This document shows, piece by piece, positions 12,901 through 24,680 of a stretch of 64,000 nucleotides of DNA. Position 1 is the first letter of the stretch; each line of letters starts with the position of its first letter. Location: positions 11,202,819 through 11,266,818 of the forward strand of contig NC_051430.1 of assembly GCF_001649575.2 (NCBI RefSeq), read 5' to 3'. Below the pieces are notes generated by a model that saw only the letters and a list, made by a program, of their open reading frames with translations, did not search any database and was not told the origin of the DNA. This DNA is from Kryptolebias marmoratus. Its lineage: Eukaryota; Chordata; Actinopteri; Cyprinodontiformes; Rivulidae. The position numbers and the translations under genes are program-made.

Positions 12901-15177
12901 GGTCATTTTAGGAGCAGAAAGCCACCCATTTTATGTCGACTGAAAGACGCGCGGCACTCTCCTCGTATGATCCGTTTGCCAAAGCTGGGTGACCTTTCGT
13001 GCCTGTGCAAATACATGCAAAAGTATGCCTCCATCACCGTGCAGTTATATGCAAACAGTCACGGGTTTGCATCCAGCAGCATCTCGCCGTTGTGAATTAT
13101 GTAACGATTACCAAGACAACGGGACAGGAGGAAGCCTGGAAGAGTTGTAGTGCACTTGTTTCTGTGGGGGAATTCTTACACTTGGTGTTTATGAAACCCC
13201 GACAGACAGAAAAATGTTACTAAAAACTGTGTTGACCAACCAAGTCCCATCTGTAACTTCCTTCTTTATGTAGCTGCTCCCGTTTTAGGATAAAACCAGT
13301 TCATTTGGGTGGTGATACTGGAAGTTCCTGCCCAGTTCTTACACTCACAGTTTTTGTTTTAGCCATTAAATAAGACTGTAAGCGAAACTTAAAGGTTTTT
13401 CTGTTGTTCTTGTTGTTGTAATTGTCTTTGTTGCAGGGATTGCAAATCATATTGCTGCTGTTTTTGGAAAAACTGCACAATTTTTGTGATTTCTTTTTTT
13501 TTTTTTTTTTGTCAATGTTTTTATCTAAACGTGTTCTCACCTCCCACAGAGGAGCGGGGGGAGCCCTCAGAGGGGCTTTTGTACCGCCAGCAGGAGTCAC
13601 ACCTTTGCCAGCAGATGAAACTCGCCACCGTATCCCAGGGGAAGGAACCAGCGGCTGGATGGTTCCAGGAGGAAACGGCAACATGTAGCACCACGCAACC
13701 ATGCCCAGGTCAACATCAGAAACAGTAAACTTCACTCATCCCGAAGGGCACATGCCAGTGATACAGGAAATAATAAACATTTGAAATCAGGCCTGCTGCT
13801 GCTAACGACTGTTTTTAATTTGATTGATCTATTGACAATTTGTTTTGAGCAATTTATTAAACTAATTTTCCTCCAAAAAATTAAAATCCACAATTTCTTT
13901 TTTAGTTAATTGTATTTGGCGTCGTCGTTAACCCGGGCCTCGACCGATCTGGTATGGTGTCACTTGGATGTACTCGCATGTTTGTTTTGGCAGAAGAATT
14001 GCAAGCCAGATGCCCTTCCTGACACAAGCCTCGCCATTTATCCGGGCTTGGGACCGGCACAGAGTTACACTGGCTTGTGCTCCTTTAGTGGCAGATTTCA
14101 TTCATTCATTAAATAAAAAGATAAATATTAAAAGATTGTTGCCTGAAACAACAGAGGTCCAGAAGGAAAAAGGAACAAAGCCGGCAGTGGAGCAAAACTT
14201 GACACAACACCGGTCACAAATGGCTGTAATAAAACATGGGCACAGATTCTAGAGTTTCCTCAAACATTTATTCTCTGGAAAATGTAGCAAACAGACGACC
14301 CGTTTAACTTTACAGAGTGTATTTAGCAGCTTTAAAAAGCTTACAGGTTTTTTTTTCTGCTGGCTGTGTGTGCCTTGTTCTCAGATCGAACCTTACAGAA
14401 TAAACAAACCAGCTAGCTTGAAGTTCTCTCATACTTTAGACTTCTTCACATTGTAGTCGCTGCAGATTCTGATTTATCCTCCACGATAGTTTGAAACTGT
14501 AACTCAGGCAGAGCCGACCAGAACCTGCTGCTGTGAAAAACGGTTATTTTAATTGAAATGTTTAAGGAGTTAAAAGCCAAATTATGGGGTCAACTAAAAT
14601 AATGATGTTTACAAATTATCATAATTAATGTCCTCTGTTATTCTGACTGTTCACAGTAGCCTTAATCAAAATGTGAGAGAAAAATCAGGATGACAATTAT
14701 CCTTTTGGTTCTCGTTCCTCAGACCAGCAGCAGTACGCCAGCAACGACCTGTCAAAGCTTCCAGACCCCAGCCGAATCCGCTCCCGAGTCCCAGCCAACA
14801 TGCCAAAGCTCTTCATCCCTTCCACCGTCACCAAGTTCCCACCAGAGATCACGGTAACGCCTCCGACACCCACGCTTCTCTCCCCGAAAGGGAGCATCTC
14901 AGAGGAGACCAAGCAGAGGCTGAAGGTACGCTCTCTCTCTCTCCCCTCTGAACGTGAACGCCACTTTCTCACACCGAGCTCTCTGTGCTCAGCAGTGACC
15001 CCTGCTGTCTGTCCCCCCCCCCCACACACACAGAACGTCATCCTGTCCTCTCAGTCTGCCGCCACAGTCAAAAAGGACACTCTGAGCCAGCCGGCGCTGG
15101 AGGTGCAGGAGACGTCCAGCCAGGAGTCGTCTCTGGAGAGCGAGTCTGACGAGGAGGACGACTACATGGACATCTGA
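3979..15177 (+). CDS. cabin1: Calcineurin-binding protein cabin-1, C-terminal exons
   Basis: Seven coding exons were read: 3979-4142, 4221-4317, 4394-5071, 7848-7922, 11868-12129, 13550-13708 + 14723-14925 (two exons joined in phase 1), and 15034-15177 with stop TGA; counted separately these are eight blocks. All borders are GT-AG and phases match throughout. Cabin1 (Cain) is a large nuclear scaffold that inhibits calcineurin, represses MEF2 and belongs to the HIRA histone-chaperone complex. The translation begins [15 protein letters not shown] and ends [10 protein letters not shown], which fits the last third of vertebrate CABIN1 (about 2,200 residues). The penultimate exon carries PEITVT (14842-14859), a PxIxIT-like calcineurin-docking motif, followed by [19 protein letters not shown] at the MEF2-binding end. 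The 678-bp exon 4394-5071 is low-complexity and Pro/Ser/Glu-rich at first, then conserved ([19 protein letters not shown]). The gene enters from the left, so this is partial. Confidence 0.93.
5455..5512. repeat. T-rich (GTTT)n simple repeat
   Basis: A T-rich tract with several GTTT units lies in the cabin1 intron 5072-7847. It is simple sequence with no sign of function. Confidence 0.7.
6690..7165. repeat. Dispersed repeat family B, intronic copy
   Basis: Phrases such as GTGTAAAAGGTTTATAA, AAGATCTGAACTATCCCTTT and a 'taacggctag / caaactgag' core recur near 29.8-30.1 kb, 54.6-55.0 kb and 58.4-59.1 kb, in both orientations. It lies wholly in the cabin1 intron 5072-7847. The class is unknown: I see no terminal repeats or coding capacity, and the borders are approximate. 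The rest of this intron holds only the T-rich tract and unassigned AT-rich sequence. Confidence 0.5.
9215..9365 (-). repeat. Repeat family A, short fragment
   Basis: The stretch around GTGGATGTACATATAATGATTAC and the following 'cagtggctcatgagatgctttgccaacagac' pattern matches the recurring family A core in minus orientation. It is a partial copy in the cabin1 intron 7923-11867. Confidence 0.55.
10370..10690 (+). repeat. Repeat family A copy with (TG)n head
   Basis: A TG run is followed by the family A order: 'aatgaaac.. ggatgtacatctacaac', 'ggagccaaccc', 'ttttacagatatt', 'ggtttgacc', 'catcacaagatgg'. The copy is in plus orientation inside the cabin1 intron. About ten other copies or fragments lie in the window. 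No coding capacity is seen. Confidence 0.7.
12266..12279 (+). promoter_or_regulatory. CTCF-type motif in cabin1 intron
   Basis: CCAGCAGGGGGCGC matches the core CTCF consensus essentially perfectly. It lies 137 bp after the exon ending at 12129. CTCF sites can act as insulators or loop anchors. Occupancy cannot be judged from sequence. Confidence 0.55.
13905..14110 (+). repeat. Dispersed teleost repeat (non-LTR tail type)
   Basis: Phrases such as GCCAGATGCCCTTCCTGACA and ATTTATCCGGGCTTGGGACC, followed by 'cactggcttgtgctcc', belong to a repeat I recognise as widespread in fish genomes. It ends in short ATTCATTC repeats, as seen at 3' ends of retroposons. It lies in the cabin1 intron 13709-14722. 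Family name not assigned. Confidence 0.6.
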
Positions 15178-16240
15178 GCCTCTGCAGAGCTCGAACTGAA
15201 CCCCGACTCCTCCAAACCCCCACCAGGCTGTCTTGTTCTTTTTTTTTTTTTTAATTCAGTACAGGAATGGTTTATTTCTCTGCAGCTGTTTGTGTTGATG
15301 CTTTCGTTTTCTCCCACACACACAAACAGAGTGGAAACCTGCAGTATTTTTATCAACTGTCTGGTCACAGTGGTAGTGCATGAAGACCCGCAGCATGTCT
15401 GAAGTGTGCCATTTATGCATCAGCTTCTCGAGCTCACCTGCTTTACCCCCGGATCTGGCAAAAAGCAAAAGAAAATAAGAGAGGGACTTTGCCTTTTAAA
15501 GCCTACCAGCGACATGTTTATGCATCTTTTGTACGTCGTGTGCTAACTTTCTGAGCTGCAGCTAAATGCTCGTCTGGAGCTCACCAATCTGAGGTGCCTC
15601 GGTGTGTATCGGCGCCCAGCAGCATGCACCTTCTGTCCTCCACTTAAACTCCGGCGGGAGGCTCTCCTCCCATCGCATCGTTACATGGTCCGATGGAACG
15701 TCAACAGAGGGCTGCATCCAAGGTTCATCTGTGGAGCTGAAGAGCTACAACGCCTCATAACCCGTAGCAGATTGAAAAAAAAAAATGTTTACACTTTAAC
15801 ATTCGGGATGTTTTTTTTCAGTTCACGGTATTTTTGTACTGACTGTATCTCTTGTATAGTCGCGTATATGAATTTCTGTGTGCATTTGTAGCTACAGCGA
15901 CAGTTCTTTGGTCACCAGCACTGATCTGAGCAACACGCCGAGCGCATTTTCAGCGGGTTAGCGATTAGCTTTTGTACATATCCAGAATCCAAAAATCTTT
16001 CCAGGACGTTTGGCTTTAATGGGTTGAGTTTTCAGAGTTTGAGCATGCGTGAGCGAGTTAAACATTAAGATGAGGGCCACCTCGGTTCCAGCGAGTTCAG
16101 GGAAGCTGTTAACAGCTGCTTCATCTTTTCTGAACTCAAAGGGACGTGATGACGAGGAGGAGGAGGAGGAGGGTGAGGAGGAGGAGCAGGACTTCCTATA
16201 ACCGATGCCTTTCCATTAAACTCATTTCAGTAAATTTGTC
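15178..16240 (+). other. cabin1: cabin1 3'UTR
   Basis: The stretch follows the TGA at 15175-15177 and precedes the retroelement-related inverted repeat. A possible polyadenylation hexamer ATTAAA lies at 16215-16220. An (AGG)n purine tract lies at about 16156-16190. The real end could be further downstream, since AT-rich sequence continues to about 16560. No other gene signal is present. Confidence 0.5.
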
Positions 16241-16784
16241 AGCTTTTGAATAACTCAGAGGAAGACACACAGAATGTTTTTTACAGATTTTTTTCTATAA
16301 AAAGAAAGATTTACTCATTATGTTTCTAAAAAAAAAAAGACTGATGTAAAGCTATCACCCTGAATTTGAAAAAAAAAAGCAGCTTTGTATTTTAGTTCCT
16401 TATGTTGTTTCTCTTTAGGGGTGTACGGTTTTGTTGGAGCAGACTGCTAGAGTGGAACATGTTCTCTGTGTCTGGACTGAATGCGTTCTAGATGTCAAAC
16501 CAAATATATATATATTTGAGAAACACACTTTGTAGTGTTTGGGTCTTTGCTTTGTGTAAGTCTTTTTTTTACTTTATTCATGCATTTTCAACTGATATAT
16601 TAACATATCAAGCCTGATAGATCAGACATTACAAAACCCTAAACATTACAATATGAGCTGTAGACATACTGGTAAAAAAATATATATACAAATAATAATA
16701 GAAACAAAAACATCTAAAACAGACCATGGTAAAGAGAAATGCAAACTTAATCTAACAATAGTTTCAGGGAGTATAAATAAGCAC

Positions 16785-17080
16785 AGGTATGGCAAGCCCC
16801 TTAGGACAAAAACCATTCTGACATACACCAAACGCTCTCATCTAACCCATGCTGAAGTTAGTTTCTGGCATCCAGGAGGCCCATATTACGCTGAAGGATG
16901 AAGAAGATATGAGAAGGAATAAAGTGTACTCTGAAATGTAGGATATTCTGCATGTATTTCCTGTTTTTTTTTTAATTATAACAGAAATAGGTCCATGTAA
17001 TCAGTTTTGTCAAACTTTAAATTAGTTATTGTTTTGGAGGGTGACATCAGTCTGAAGGCTTATTATGATCAGCATTGTGC
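16785..17080 (+). repeat. Left arm of inverted repeat around retroviral remnant
   Basis: This arm matches, in reverse complement, the segment 20130-20425. Shared blocks include TTAGGACAAAAA, CAGGAGGCCCA, ACGCTGAAGGATGAA, ATATGAGAAGGAATAAA, TAGGATATTCTG and ATCAGTCTGAA. Identity is high but interrupted by small indels, and a longer gap occurs after the first block. The inner edge runs directly into the retroviral fragments. Confidence 0.8.
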
Positions 17081-18189
17081 AGTGTACAAATTAAATGCTG
17101 CACTTGTTTCAGTGTTCAGGCTTGGTATTGGTCTGATTTCCACCCCTGATGGTATTTCAGTTAACATGGTGAATCCTGATGAGTCGTGTAAAATCGACTG
17201 TTCCACTGGTGTTCATTTCAGCTCTGACTCATTATTGTATGCTTATCAGCGGAAGCTGCAAAATGCTTGTGTTACATCTGTTCTAACCACCGAGGCTCGT
17301 GAGTTAACAAAACGGTCTCACACAGATTGGCGTTGTGCCTCTTATGTGACCCACGGTTCTGATGAACTCCTAAGAGAAAAGATGGTACCAAGTAACGTAT
17401 GAGAAGCTCTCCTCTGGCACCATCTACTGGACAGATCATAGAGCGGCATTGTCTGTTAATCTCACCTCAAAACAAGACCTTGTGTACAAATTTCATGACT
17501 CAGCAGCACCACATATATTTCTCTCTAAAGCCAAGTGGGAGGATTTAGGCCCCGGGGTTAAAAGGTGTGAAAACATGACTAACTGGCAAACAACACTTGA
17601 TCCGCATGTCATGTTTTCACTAAAGTTGGATGTGTATAAATCCTCATCTGACGCACGCAATGAACAGTACATATGGTGCCTCGTTTTAAAGGACTGAAAT
17701 CTGTTTTTCTGTCACAAGTCGAAGCAGCTGCCATCCCCGCATCACAAGAAGTCCCTTCTGACCTCTGGGCCCAGAGCAAATATGATGCCAGGCTTATTAA
17801 AGACCGTGAACTCGTCCTAATTATCGTCCATGTCAGCGTCAGTATCCCTTCAAACAGGAAGCAAGTGATAGGATAACTCGTGTTTTTGATTCTCTCTGGT
17901 AAGCAGGCGTTCTTGTACCCTGTCCAGACTCACCGGTGGCTCCCCGCTGTCTCCTGTGAAGAAAATCAGACCAGAGGGACGCCCCACCGAGTGGAGGTTT
18001 GTTCAGGATATACAATCCATACATAATCCTTTCACAAGTACCACCTGATGCAAAGTGTTTCTCTGTAGTTGGCCTTTCAAATGCATTTTTTCAGTGTACC
18101 TGTGCATCCAGACAGCCGGTTTTGGTTTGCATTCACCTTCTGAGACAGGGGTACTGTGAAAGACAGGGCTGCTCTCAAACCGTCTCCAG

Positions 18190-18650
18190 GTACTGCCCAC
18201 TTTTACAGTATGTGGACGATTTGTTCGTTTATTCTCCAACTCGCTCTCAGTGTGACTTTGACACTGTAGCTGTATTAAAACATCTGCATGCACATGGTCA
18301 CAAAGCTAGCTTGTCTAAGTTGCAGTATGTACAGACAGAAGTCACGTTTTTAGGCCATGTGATCAATGCAGATGGTAAATCTTTGTCTGCTAAGTGCGTC
18401 AAAGCTACCCAGGACATCCCTGTAACAAAAAAGAAACAACTTTTGTATTTTTTAAGAACATGTTCTCACTGCAGACGGTTTATTCAACATTATGCAGCCC
18501 TTGTAGCCCCGTTTAGCAGCACGTGGACGAGCCTGACTCTGTCTGACAAAATACAGTGGGCATCAGCAGCAGACGAAGCCTTTATGGCTCTGAAACTGAC
18601 ATTACAGACGACTCCTGCTATGGGACTTCCAGACCCGGTCCGCTTCCGCT
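18190..18650 (+). pseudogene. Reverse transcriptase fragment (YVDD)
   Basis: The longest intact frame of the element reads through the YVDD catalytic box and the following FLGHVI segment, typical of gamma/epsilon-like retroviral polymerases. It lacks the fingers region and the N-terminal palm, which are deleted or shifted upstream. It is not expected to encode an active enzyme. Confidence 0.85.
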
Positions 18651-19129
18651 TCATTTTTCTGTACAAACAGAAAACCCTGTGACTCTCACTGAAGGGCGTA
18701 AATTGGCTGAGGGTAAATCTGTGACTATTTACACTGACTCCAGGTATGCATTTGGGGTGGTGCATGATTTTGGGGGCTCTGTGGCAACACAGACATTTTC
18801 TCAGATCTGTTGGCAAACCTATTTTGAACGCGCCACAAGTTGCAGACTTGAAGGAAGCTATTTCGTTGCCATCCTCTGTTGCTGTTTGCAAATGCCAGGT
18901 TCACACTTCTGGTTCTGATCCGATCTCAGCAGGACGTGCACGTGCTGATCCTGCTGATGCTGATGCTGCTGCTGCCAAAACTGCCGCTCTACAACTTCCT
19001 GGGTCTTTCTCCTCCTCCTCTCAGACTGGGAACGCTGACATTTCATGTGACCTGACAGCTGTCCGGTCTCTTGCCACCCCTCAGGAGAGGTCGCTTTGGA
19101 AGTCTTGTGGCGCCACCTTCAGGGTCTCT

Positions 19130-19560
19130 GTTTGGTACGGCCCTGATGAAAAACCTTGTTTGCTACATTACTTCTTCCCACATTTTGCTAAATTACCACA
19201 TGTCAAAAGGGGTTACAATGGTGCACAATGTTCTTATGTACATAAAATACTGTCAAGTTTGTGCAAATTGTGCTACTCACAATGTGGGACAAACTGTAAT
19301 CACTCAACCTGCAGCACACCCATCACTGGACAGACCTTCTGAGCATGTGATGATGGACTGTTGACAGAAGTAGTGCCCAGATGGGGTATTCCAGACAAAC
19401 TCAGCAGTGATAATGGTGCTCATTTTGCAAATGCAGCAATTGATCATGTGGGTTCTTTCCCGGGTATTGACATTTAACGGCATTGTGCATATCACCCACA
19501 GAGTGCTGGTGCTGTGGAAAGAGAGAATGGTACACTAAAAGCACTCAGTCCTCACAGCCG
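19130..19560 (+). pseudogene. Retroviral integrase fragments
   Basis: Short frames give the zinc-binding CxxC piece and then the core-domain DNGAHF and YHPQSAG motifs. A deletion at about 19360 and stop codons separate them. They follow RNase H in normal pol order and so belong to the same insertion. Confidence 0.75.
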
Positions 19561-20129
19561 TCCAGCCTGATGTTAACAGTGTCTGAGGCAAAACAACATT
19601 TCTCTCAATCAAACGTCTGTATTTCAGCTTTAGGAGTTTCTACACAGTGTTTATTATTAACTGAAACAAGTGTAGCTTTTAACTTGTACTCAGGTGCAGA
19701 GGAACGGCCATTTTGTTTTTCAGACTTGAAAGCTACTTTTCTTTAAATTTTAGGTTCTGTCAGTTGTTTGTTTATATTCATTTCATGTCATCAAACACGT
19801 GTGAATTTTAAATCTATTTTATATTTTATGTCTTTTTTTAAAAAACTGAAACATTTTTGTTGTGATGCCCGAATCACTGTGCAGCAACATGAGAACATCT
19901 GAAAAATCAAGTGTTAAAAAGCACTATAAATGTAAAATAACATCTGAATCCAATTCATAAAAAGTTCTTGACAGAGTTATGAGTTTGATGGTGCCTGACA
20001 TTACTGATGCACAAAATCAAGTACTACAACTAGCAACATATTACACTTCGGAATAAGAGTTTTCATTCAAAAAATAAGTGATTTCTATGCAGCTTGAAGA
20101 GCGAGGGAAGTCGAGGTTCTGCATCAGAT

Positions 20130-20425
20130 TGTGTGCTGTTCTTAATAAGCTTTCAGACTGATTTCACCTTCAAAAAAATACCTACATTTAAAAGTTACAA
20201 AATCGATTACGTGGGCCTTTTTCTATTACAATTTAAAAAAGGAAATACTTACAGAATATCCTAAATTTCATACGGAGTACATTTTATTCCTTCTCATATT
20301 GTTTTCATCCTTCAGCGTATTGTGGGCCTCCTGCAGACAAGATACTAACATCAACATAGTTTTGATGAAAGGATTTGATATATAAGAGGAAGAATGTTTT
20401 TTGTCCTAAAGGGACTCCATACACA
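20130..20425 (-). repeat. Right arm of inverted repeat around retroviral remnant
   Basis: This is the reverse-complement partner of 16785-17080, listed above. Together the arms enclose about 3.0 kb. The stretch 19760-20130 between the pol remains and this arm holds no recognisable coding sequence. Confidence 0.8.
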
Positions 20426-20499
20426 CATCTCTACAAAGCCAATCTGAGTAAATCATTCTATAGAGTCTAATCGGTGCTTTAAAATCCATTTATACACCA

Positions 20500-20640
20500 A
20501 CGGGGCATACAGTGGAGGCAATGAGGGGTTCAGTGTCTTGCCCAGGGACATTTCGACATGTGACTGCTGCCAGGAATCGAACCTCCAACTTTCCCTCTCA
20601 TTGAAGGACGACTGCTGTACTGAGCCACAGCCACCCTAAA
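20500..20640. repeat. Dispersed teleost repeat fragment
   Basis: The text 'gtcttgcccagggacatttcgacatg ... ggaatcgaacctccaactttcc ... tgtactgagccacagccacc' resembles the end of the longer element at 54027-54355. Such fragments are common in fish. It directly follows the right inverted-repeat arm. Confidence 0.55.
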
Positions 20641-20849
20641 AATGTTGCCATTTAAAAAATAATTTGTATTTTTATGAATAATTTTACATATTACACCTTT
20701 TTTCAATAAATATAAATTAAAATGGGCACCCTTAGCTAATACCAGGTTTTTAATCCCACCACCACCCCCAGAGCCCCCCAGACCAGGGGTGTGAATAATC
20801 TCTTGAGGTCAGAGCCTTAAAGCTTCAGTGGAACATTTGTTTTCTTTCT

Positions 20850-21165
20850 TTTTTTTCTTTTTGACGTGGTACAAATTTTTGGAGGGGGAAACTTGGTCAT
20901 GAAGATGTTGCAGTCAGGGTTAATCTTTAATATGACCAAGAACACTACAATGGCTGTAGCTCTGTTGACTTTACATATATTGAGCCAAAATGTAACGTGG
21001 TAGTAGCTGAGGCCCTGAGCGGGACCTTCTGCTATCACATGAGATCGCTCGTAATGTTATTTTCAAGGTTTGACCAAAACAGCTACAGCTGTCAGTCTAA
21101 AACGCTGACCTGAAAGGCGGCGGGCGATATGCAGTCCTTTAAGGAATGCTAGGCCTTTTAATTTT
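20850..21165 (+). repeat. Repeat family A copy, plus orientation
   Basis: The order of motifs (AATGGCTGTAGCTCTG, GGTAGTAGCTGAG, ATGTTATTTTCAAGGTTTGACCAAAA and GGAATGCTAGGCCTTTTA) matches other family A copies. It ends with the near-palindromic CCTTTAAGGAATGC terminus typical of the family. The first half is missing. Confidence 0.7.
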
Positions 21166-21629
21166 AAAACCATTTTGCTCATTTGTAGGCAACTTAAAGT
21201 CTGACAGCATCATAGTTTGTGATCCTGAATTACTGCAAAAGCCATTGTTTATTAAACACCAGAATGTGTTCGTGATTTATTGGATGATACTCTGGTTTTC
21301 ACTTTGTGCACATTTTGCCTCCTGAAGCTTCACCGTCAACACAACATAAACATTCCCAGGTCTCCTTTCTGCTCGTACACTCTGGTGTGAATTCTCCGAC
21401 GCGAGGGAAGTCATTAGTCTTCATTAGCAACTTCCGGGAGTTTCTTATGAAGTGCTGTGAAGTTGTCATTTGTCCCCTTTGCCAGGAAAACTAGAGCTGA
21501 CGTTTGTTTTTCTTTTTTGTGGAGGGCCAAATGTTAGCTGGCCCGGCCCCTGGTTTGTGCACATGAGCTCACCCTAAATGCAGAACACGGAAAAAAGAAA
21601 CAAATTTTTCCCTATGTTTTGAATTTATT

Positions 21630-22085
21630 TATTTTTGTTAATTAATAACTCATTTGTAGATGTAAATACAATGAGCACATCCTTCAAGTTTCCTTAAAAT
21701 CCATCCTGTGTTTCATGAGATATTTTGCTAACAGACAAACCGGGTCAACTCCAATAGTTACGGTTAAAATTTGAAGCAAAGATCTGGCACAACGTGTACC
21801 ACTTGGAGTACATGTTGTGAATGATTCCCACCGATTACCACACCAAGTATTTGGACAATATCTTTAAAATGAACTGAGATATAGCCATGTTTTCTGATGT
21901 CATCTGGCCATGGTAGCCATCTTGAATTGGGTTGGCTCAAATAGTTAATTAGTTGTAGATGTATATTCAGTGATTACCTTCTGAGAGTATTATTAAAATT
22001 TGTCCAGTGGTTCACAAGATGTTTTGTAAAGACAGACACACACATACACTCAGACACGAGCAAAAACACCATCTGCCTTTGCTTT
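21630..22085 (-). repeat. Repeat family A copies, minus orientation
   Basis: Two minus-oriented pieces adjoin. Both contain 'tagatgtaaatacaatgagcac / tgtatattcagtgattacc', then 'aaaatccatcctgtgtttcatgagatattttgctaacagacaa'. The second is more complete and ends near AGCAAAAACACCATCTGCC. Confidence 0.7.
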
Positions 22086-22464
22086 TCAGGAGCCTGCAGT
22101 AAAAGACACACAAAAAAAATTCCTCTCTAATATTGTTGCAGAATCTGAGAGTTGTAAAAAGTGAAAGCACCTGTCGCAGGTAAAATCATCTCTCTGGCCC
22201 TGCTGCCTCTGCCGACTCCTCTCAGGCATCAAAAGAACACGCTGCATGGCTAATGTGAGCGAAAGGTGTGAGATTTCTCGTCAGCCCACTCCAGGGGCTC
22301 TTTATTGGGCTGCTGGAGAGCCGTCTGATCCCCCAAACCCTGGCTGTATATTGGCAGCTGTTAACTGTTGAGCACACGAAGATCTGTGCAGCTACAGCAA
22401 ATGGCAAATCTCCAGCGAGGTGAAGGATTGCGGCCCAAAAATTACCATCTCAAAGTTTGAGCCC

Positions 22465-23830
22465 CAGACATAATCCCAATTTCAAAGAAGTTGCAACGTT
22501 GTGTAAAATGTAGATAAAAAACACAAAGCAATGACATGCAAATCTCATAAACCTATATCTTCACAATGGAGCATTGTAAACACACCAAATGTTGAAACGA
22601 TTGTACCATTTTTACAAAAATATAAGGATATTTTAAATTTAATGGCAACAACACATTTTAAAATGTTTGGACAGGGAGCAACAAAAGGCTGTAAAAGTAA
22701 ATGGTTCAAATAAGAAATGACTGGAGCAGCTTTTTGCAACTAATTAGGTTAATTGGCAGCAGGTCAGAGAGAGGACTGGGTATAAAAAGAGCATTTTAGA
22801 GAGGCTGAATCTCTTAGAAGTAAAGATGGGCATAGGTTCACCAGTTCACCAGAAAACCTGCATCTAAAAATAGTGGAACAACTTCAGAATCATGTTCTTC
22901 AACAGTAAATTGATTTCATCAACTACAGTTCATAATATCAAAAGATTTCAAGAAAATCTGAACTCGAAGGACAAAACTGAAAGTCGATCATAGATATCTG
23001 TGATCTTCAGGCCCTCAGGGAACACTGTATTAAAAATAGGTCTGATTCTGCTCTGGACATCACTGCATGAGCTCAGGAACACTTCCAATACTCACTGTTT
23101 GTAAACACAATTCACCGTGCCACCCACTGGTTAAAGCTCTATCATGGAAAGAAGCCACATGTAACACCAGCCACCATCTTCTCTGGGCCACAACTCATTT
23201 AAACTGAACTGAGGCAAAGTGGAAAACTGTTCTGAGCTCAGACAAATCAAAATTTTAAATTCTCTTTGATAACCACAGATGCCACATCTTCCGTACTAGA
23301 GGAACCATCTCACATGTTAACAGCACACAATTGTAAAGCCTGCTTCTTTGATGGTATGGGGGTGCATTAGTGACACATCTGGAAAGGCACCATCATGTTA
23401 GAAATGTATACACAGAATTTGGAGCATCATATGCTCCCTTCCAGATGGCATCTTTTTGGGGGGAAGACCTTACATATTTCAGCAAGACAATGTTAAACCA
23501 CAGACTGCATCCATTACAGCAGCAGGGCTGCGTAGTAGAAGAGTCCAGGTGCTGAACTGGTCTGCCTGCAGTCCGGACCTCTCACCAATTGAAAATATTT
23601 GACTGTTGTGAAGGGAATGCTTCACATTAGTAAACAAAGCTTTGTCCTTTTTAATATGTTTTGTTGCCGACAAACTCAAAATTACCTTATTTTTCCCAAA
23701 ATCTGGTAGTTTTTTTAGTTTGAGTTCACTATGTTCTTTTGTGGAAAAAAAAAGCTTTAATGAAATTTGCAAGTCATTGGATTCTGTTTTTATTTACAGT
23801 ATCCCAGTGTTGTCAGAACTGTGGTTGTAA
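22465..23830 (+). mobile_element. Tc1/mariner-like DNA transposon, decayed
   Basis: The ends are inverted: from 22465 the pattern 'tgtaaaatgtagataaaaaacacaaagcaatgacatgcaaat' pairs with the reverse complement of about 23765-23830. Between them, broken frames give transposase motifs in the right order: LSSDKSKF, VWGCIS, FQQDNVKP and SPDLSPIEN (about 23230-23600). These fit the DDE catalytic core of Tc1/mariner transposases. Stops and frameshifts show it is inactive. The flank from 22710 to 22830 (TAATTAGGTTAATTGGCA, TATAAAAAGAGCAT) is also typical of this fish-wide element. Confidence 0.75.
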
Positions 23831-24680
23831 ACTCCACCTGGATGCAGCCTCAGTCTCTCTGCTTCAGATAACCCACCCAGCCTCAGTCTGGTTGTTCCAT
23901 AAAGCAAAGCTCTCTGTCCTGGGATTTACTGCTCTGGTCATGTCACCTTCAGACCCAGAACTGTCACTGCTGCTGCTGAAACATACACCTCTGCTCCAAC
24001 ACCGTCTGCTGCAAGTGACCCGAGGAGAACAGATCTCTTTAATTTCTCGACGCACGTCGAGCCCGAGCTGCCAAAACAGCCGTGTGACCTCCCTGACCCC
24101 TGAGCTTCTTTATCAGAGCTCTCTCTGCGTTGTCGGCCCTGGAGAGCCAAAGTGAGGACAGCGATGCCGGGCCTGTCGTTCATAACTCCTCGATAACAGC
24201 CGCTTTCACATAAAGACGGCAACAAACACATCGCACTTCGCCAAGGCCAAAGTTGTGCCGAGGAGTTCCACTGAAGATGGGAGGAAGGGGGTGTCAGCGC
24301 TTCATCGGGGCAGTTAAATGATCTTTTAAGTGCATCATTACCACCAGAATGGTTTCCCCTTTTTATTTGACATTGATCCTGCGCTGCGCTTGTCGATGTA
24401 TTCGCAGGGGAGCCTTCTGGAGCCTCTTCGTGCACACTTAACTGAGCCGCATGGTGCATTCAGCCTGTTATCCATACAGTTACACTAAAACATCCCTTGG
24501 TGCAGGGGTGTAAAAAGAGCTGCACCTACAGAAGGCATTGTATGCAGCAGCACTCGTGTGAAGGTGGTGTGTCAGTGCTAGAAAAGAGACGTGAAAAGCA
24601 GAAAAGGAAGGGAGCTGTGTTTGAGTTATCCCCCCCCCCTCTATGCTAATGCCTGCAGCGTTTAGCATCTGTTCTGCCTG
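23831..24680. other. Intergenic, unassigned
   Basis: This moderately GC-rich stretch contains open frames on both strands, but none resembles a known protein, has a convincing start or splices sensibly. No repeat was recognised. It might include regulatory sequence for the downstream T-box gene. Confidence 0.4.

Larger units (their letters stand above)
17081..19760 (+). mobile_element. Degenerate endogenous retrovirus, pol region
   Basis: Translated fragments in shifting frames follow the retroviral pol order. About 17100-17700 is an upstream piece I cannot assign. 17700-18060 is the start of a gamma/epsilon-type reverse transcriptase, with stops and an internal deletion. 18190-18650 has the catalytic YVDD box and the thumb/connection region. 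18680-18900 has an RNase H fragment with TDSRY. About 19130-19560 has an integrase, with a CxxC zinc-binding piece, the DNGAHF motif and YHPQSAG. Stops, frameshifts and deletions make every part non-functional. No gag, env or direct LTR pair is visible. The unusual feature is that inverted, not direct, repeats bound it. It is a fossil insertion, described here only as found. Confidence 0.85.

Noticed and set aside
17007..17697. Two frames before the polymerase as an envelope or host gene
   Set aside because: They lie just before pol inside the inverted-repeat bounds and partly overlap the left arm. I could not assign them to any retroviral product, so they are left as unassigned parts of the remnant.
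23938..24459. 173-codon minus-strand open frame
   Set aside because: No recognisable domain, no splice or poly(A) context, and alternative frames of similar length overlap it.
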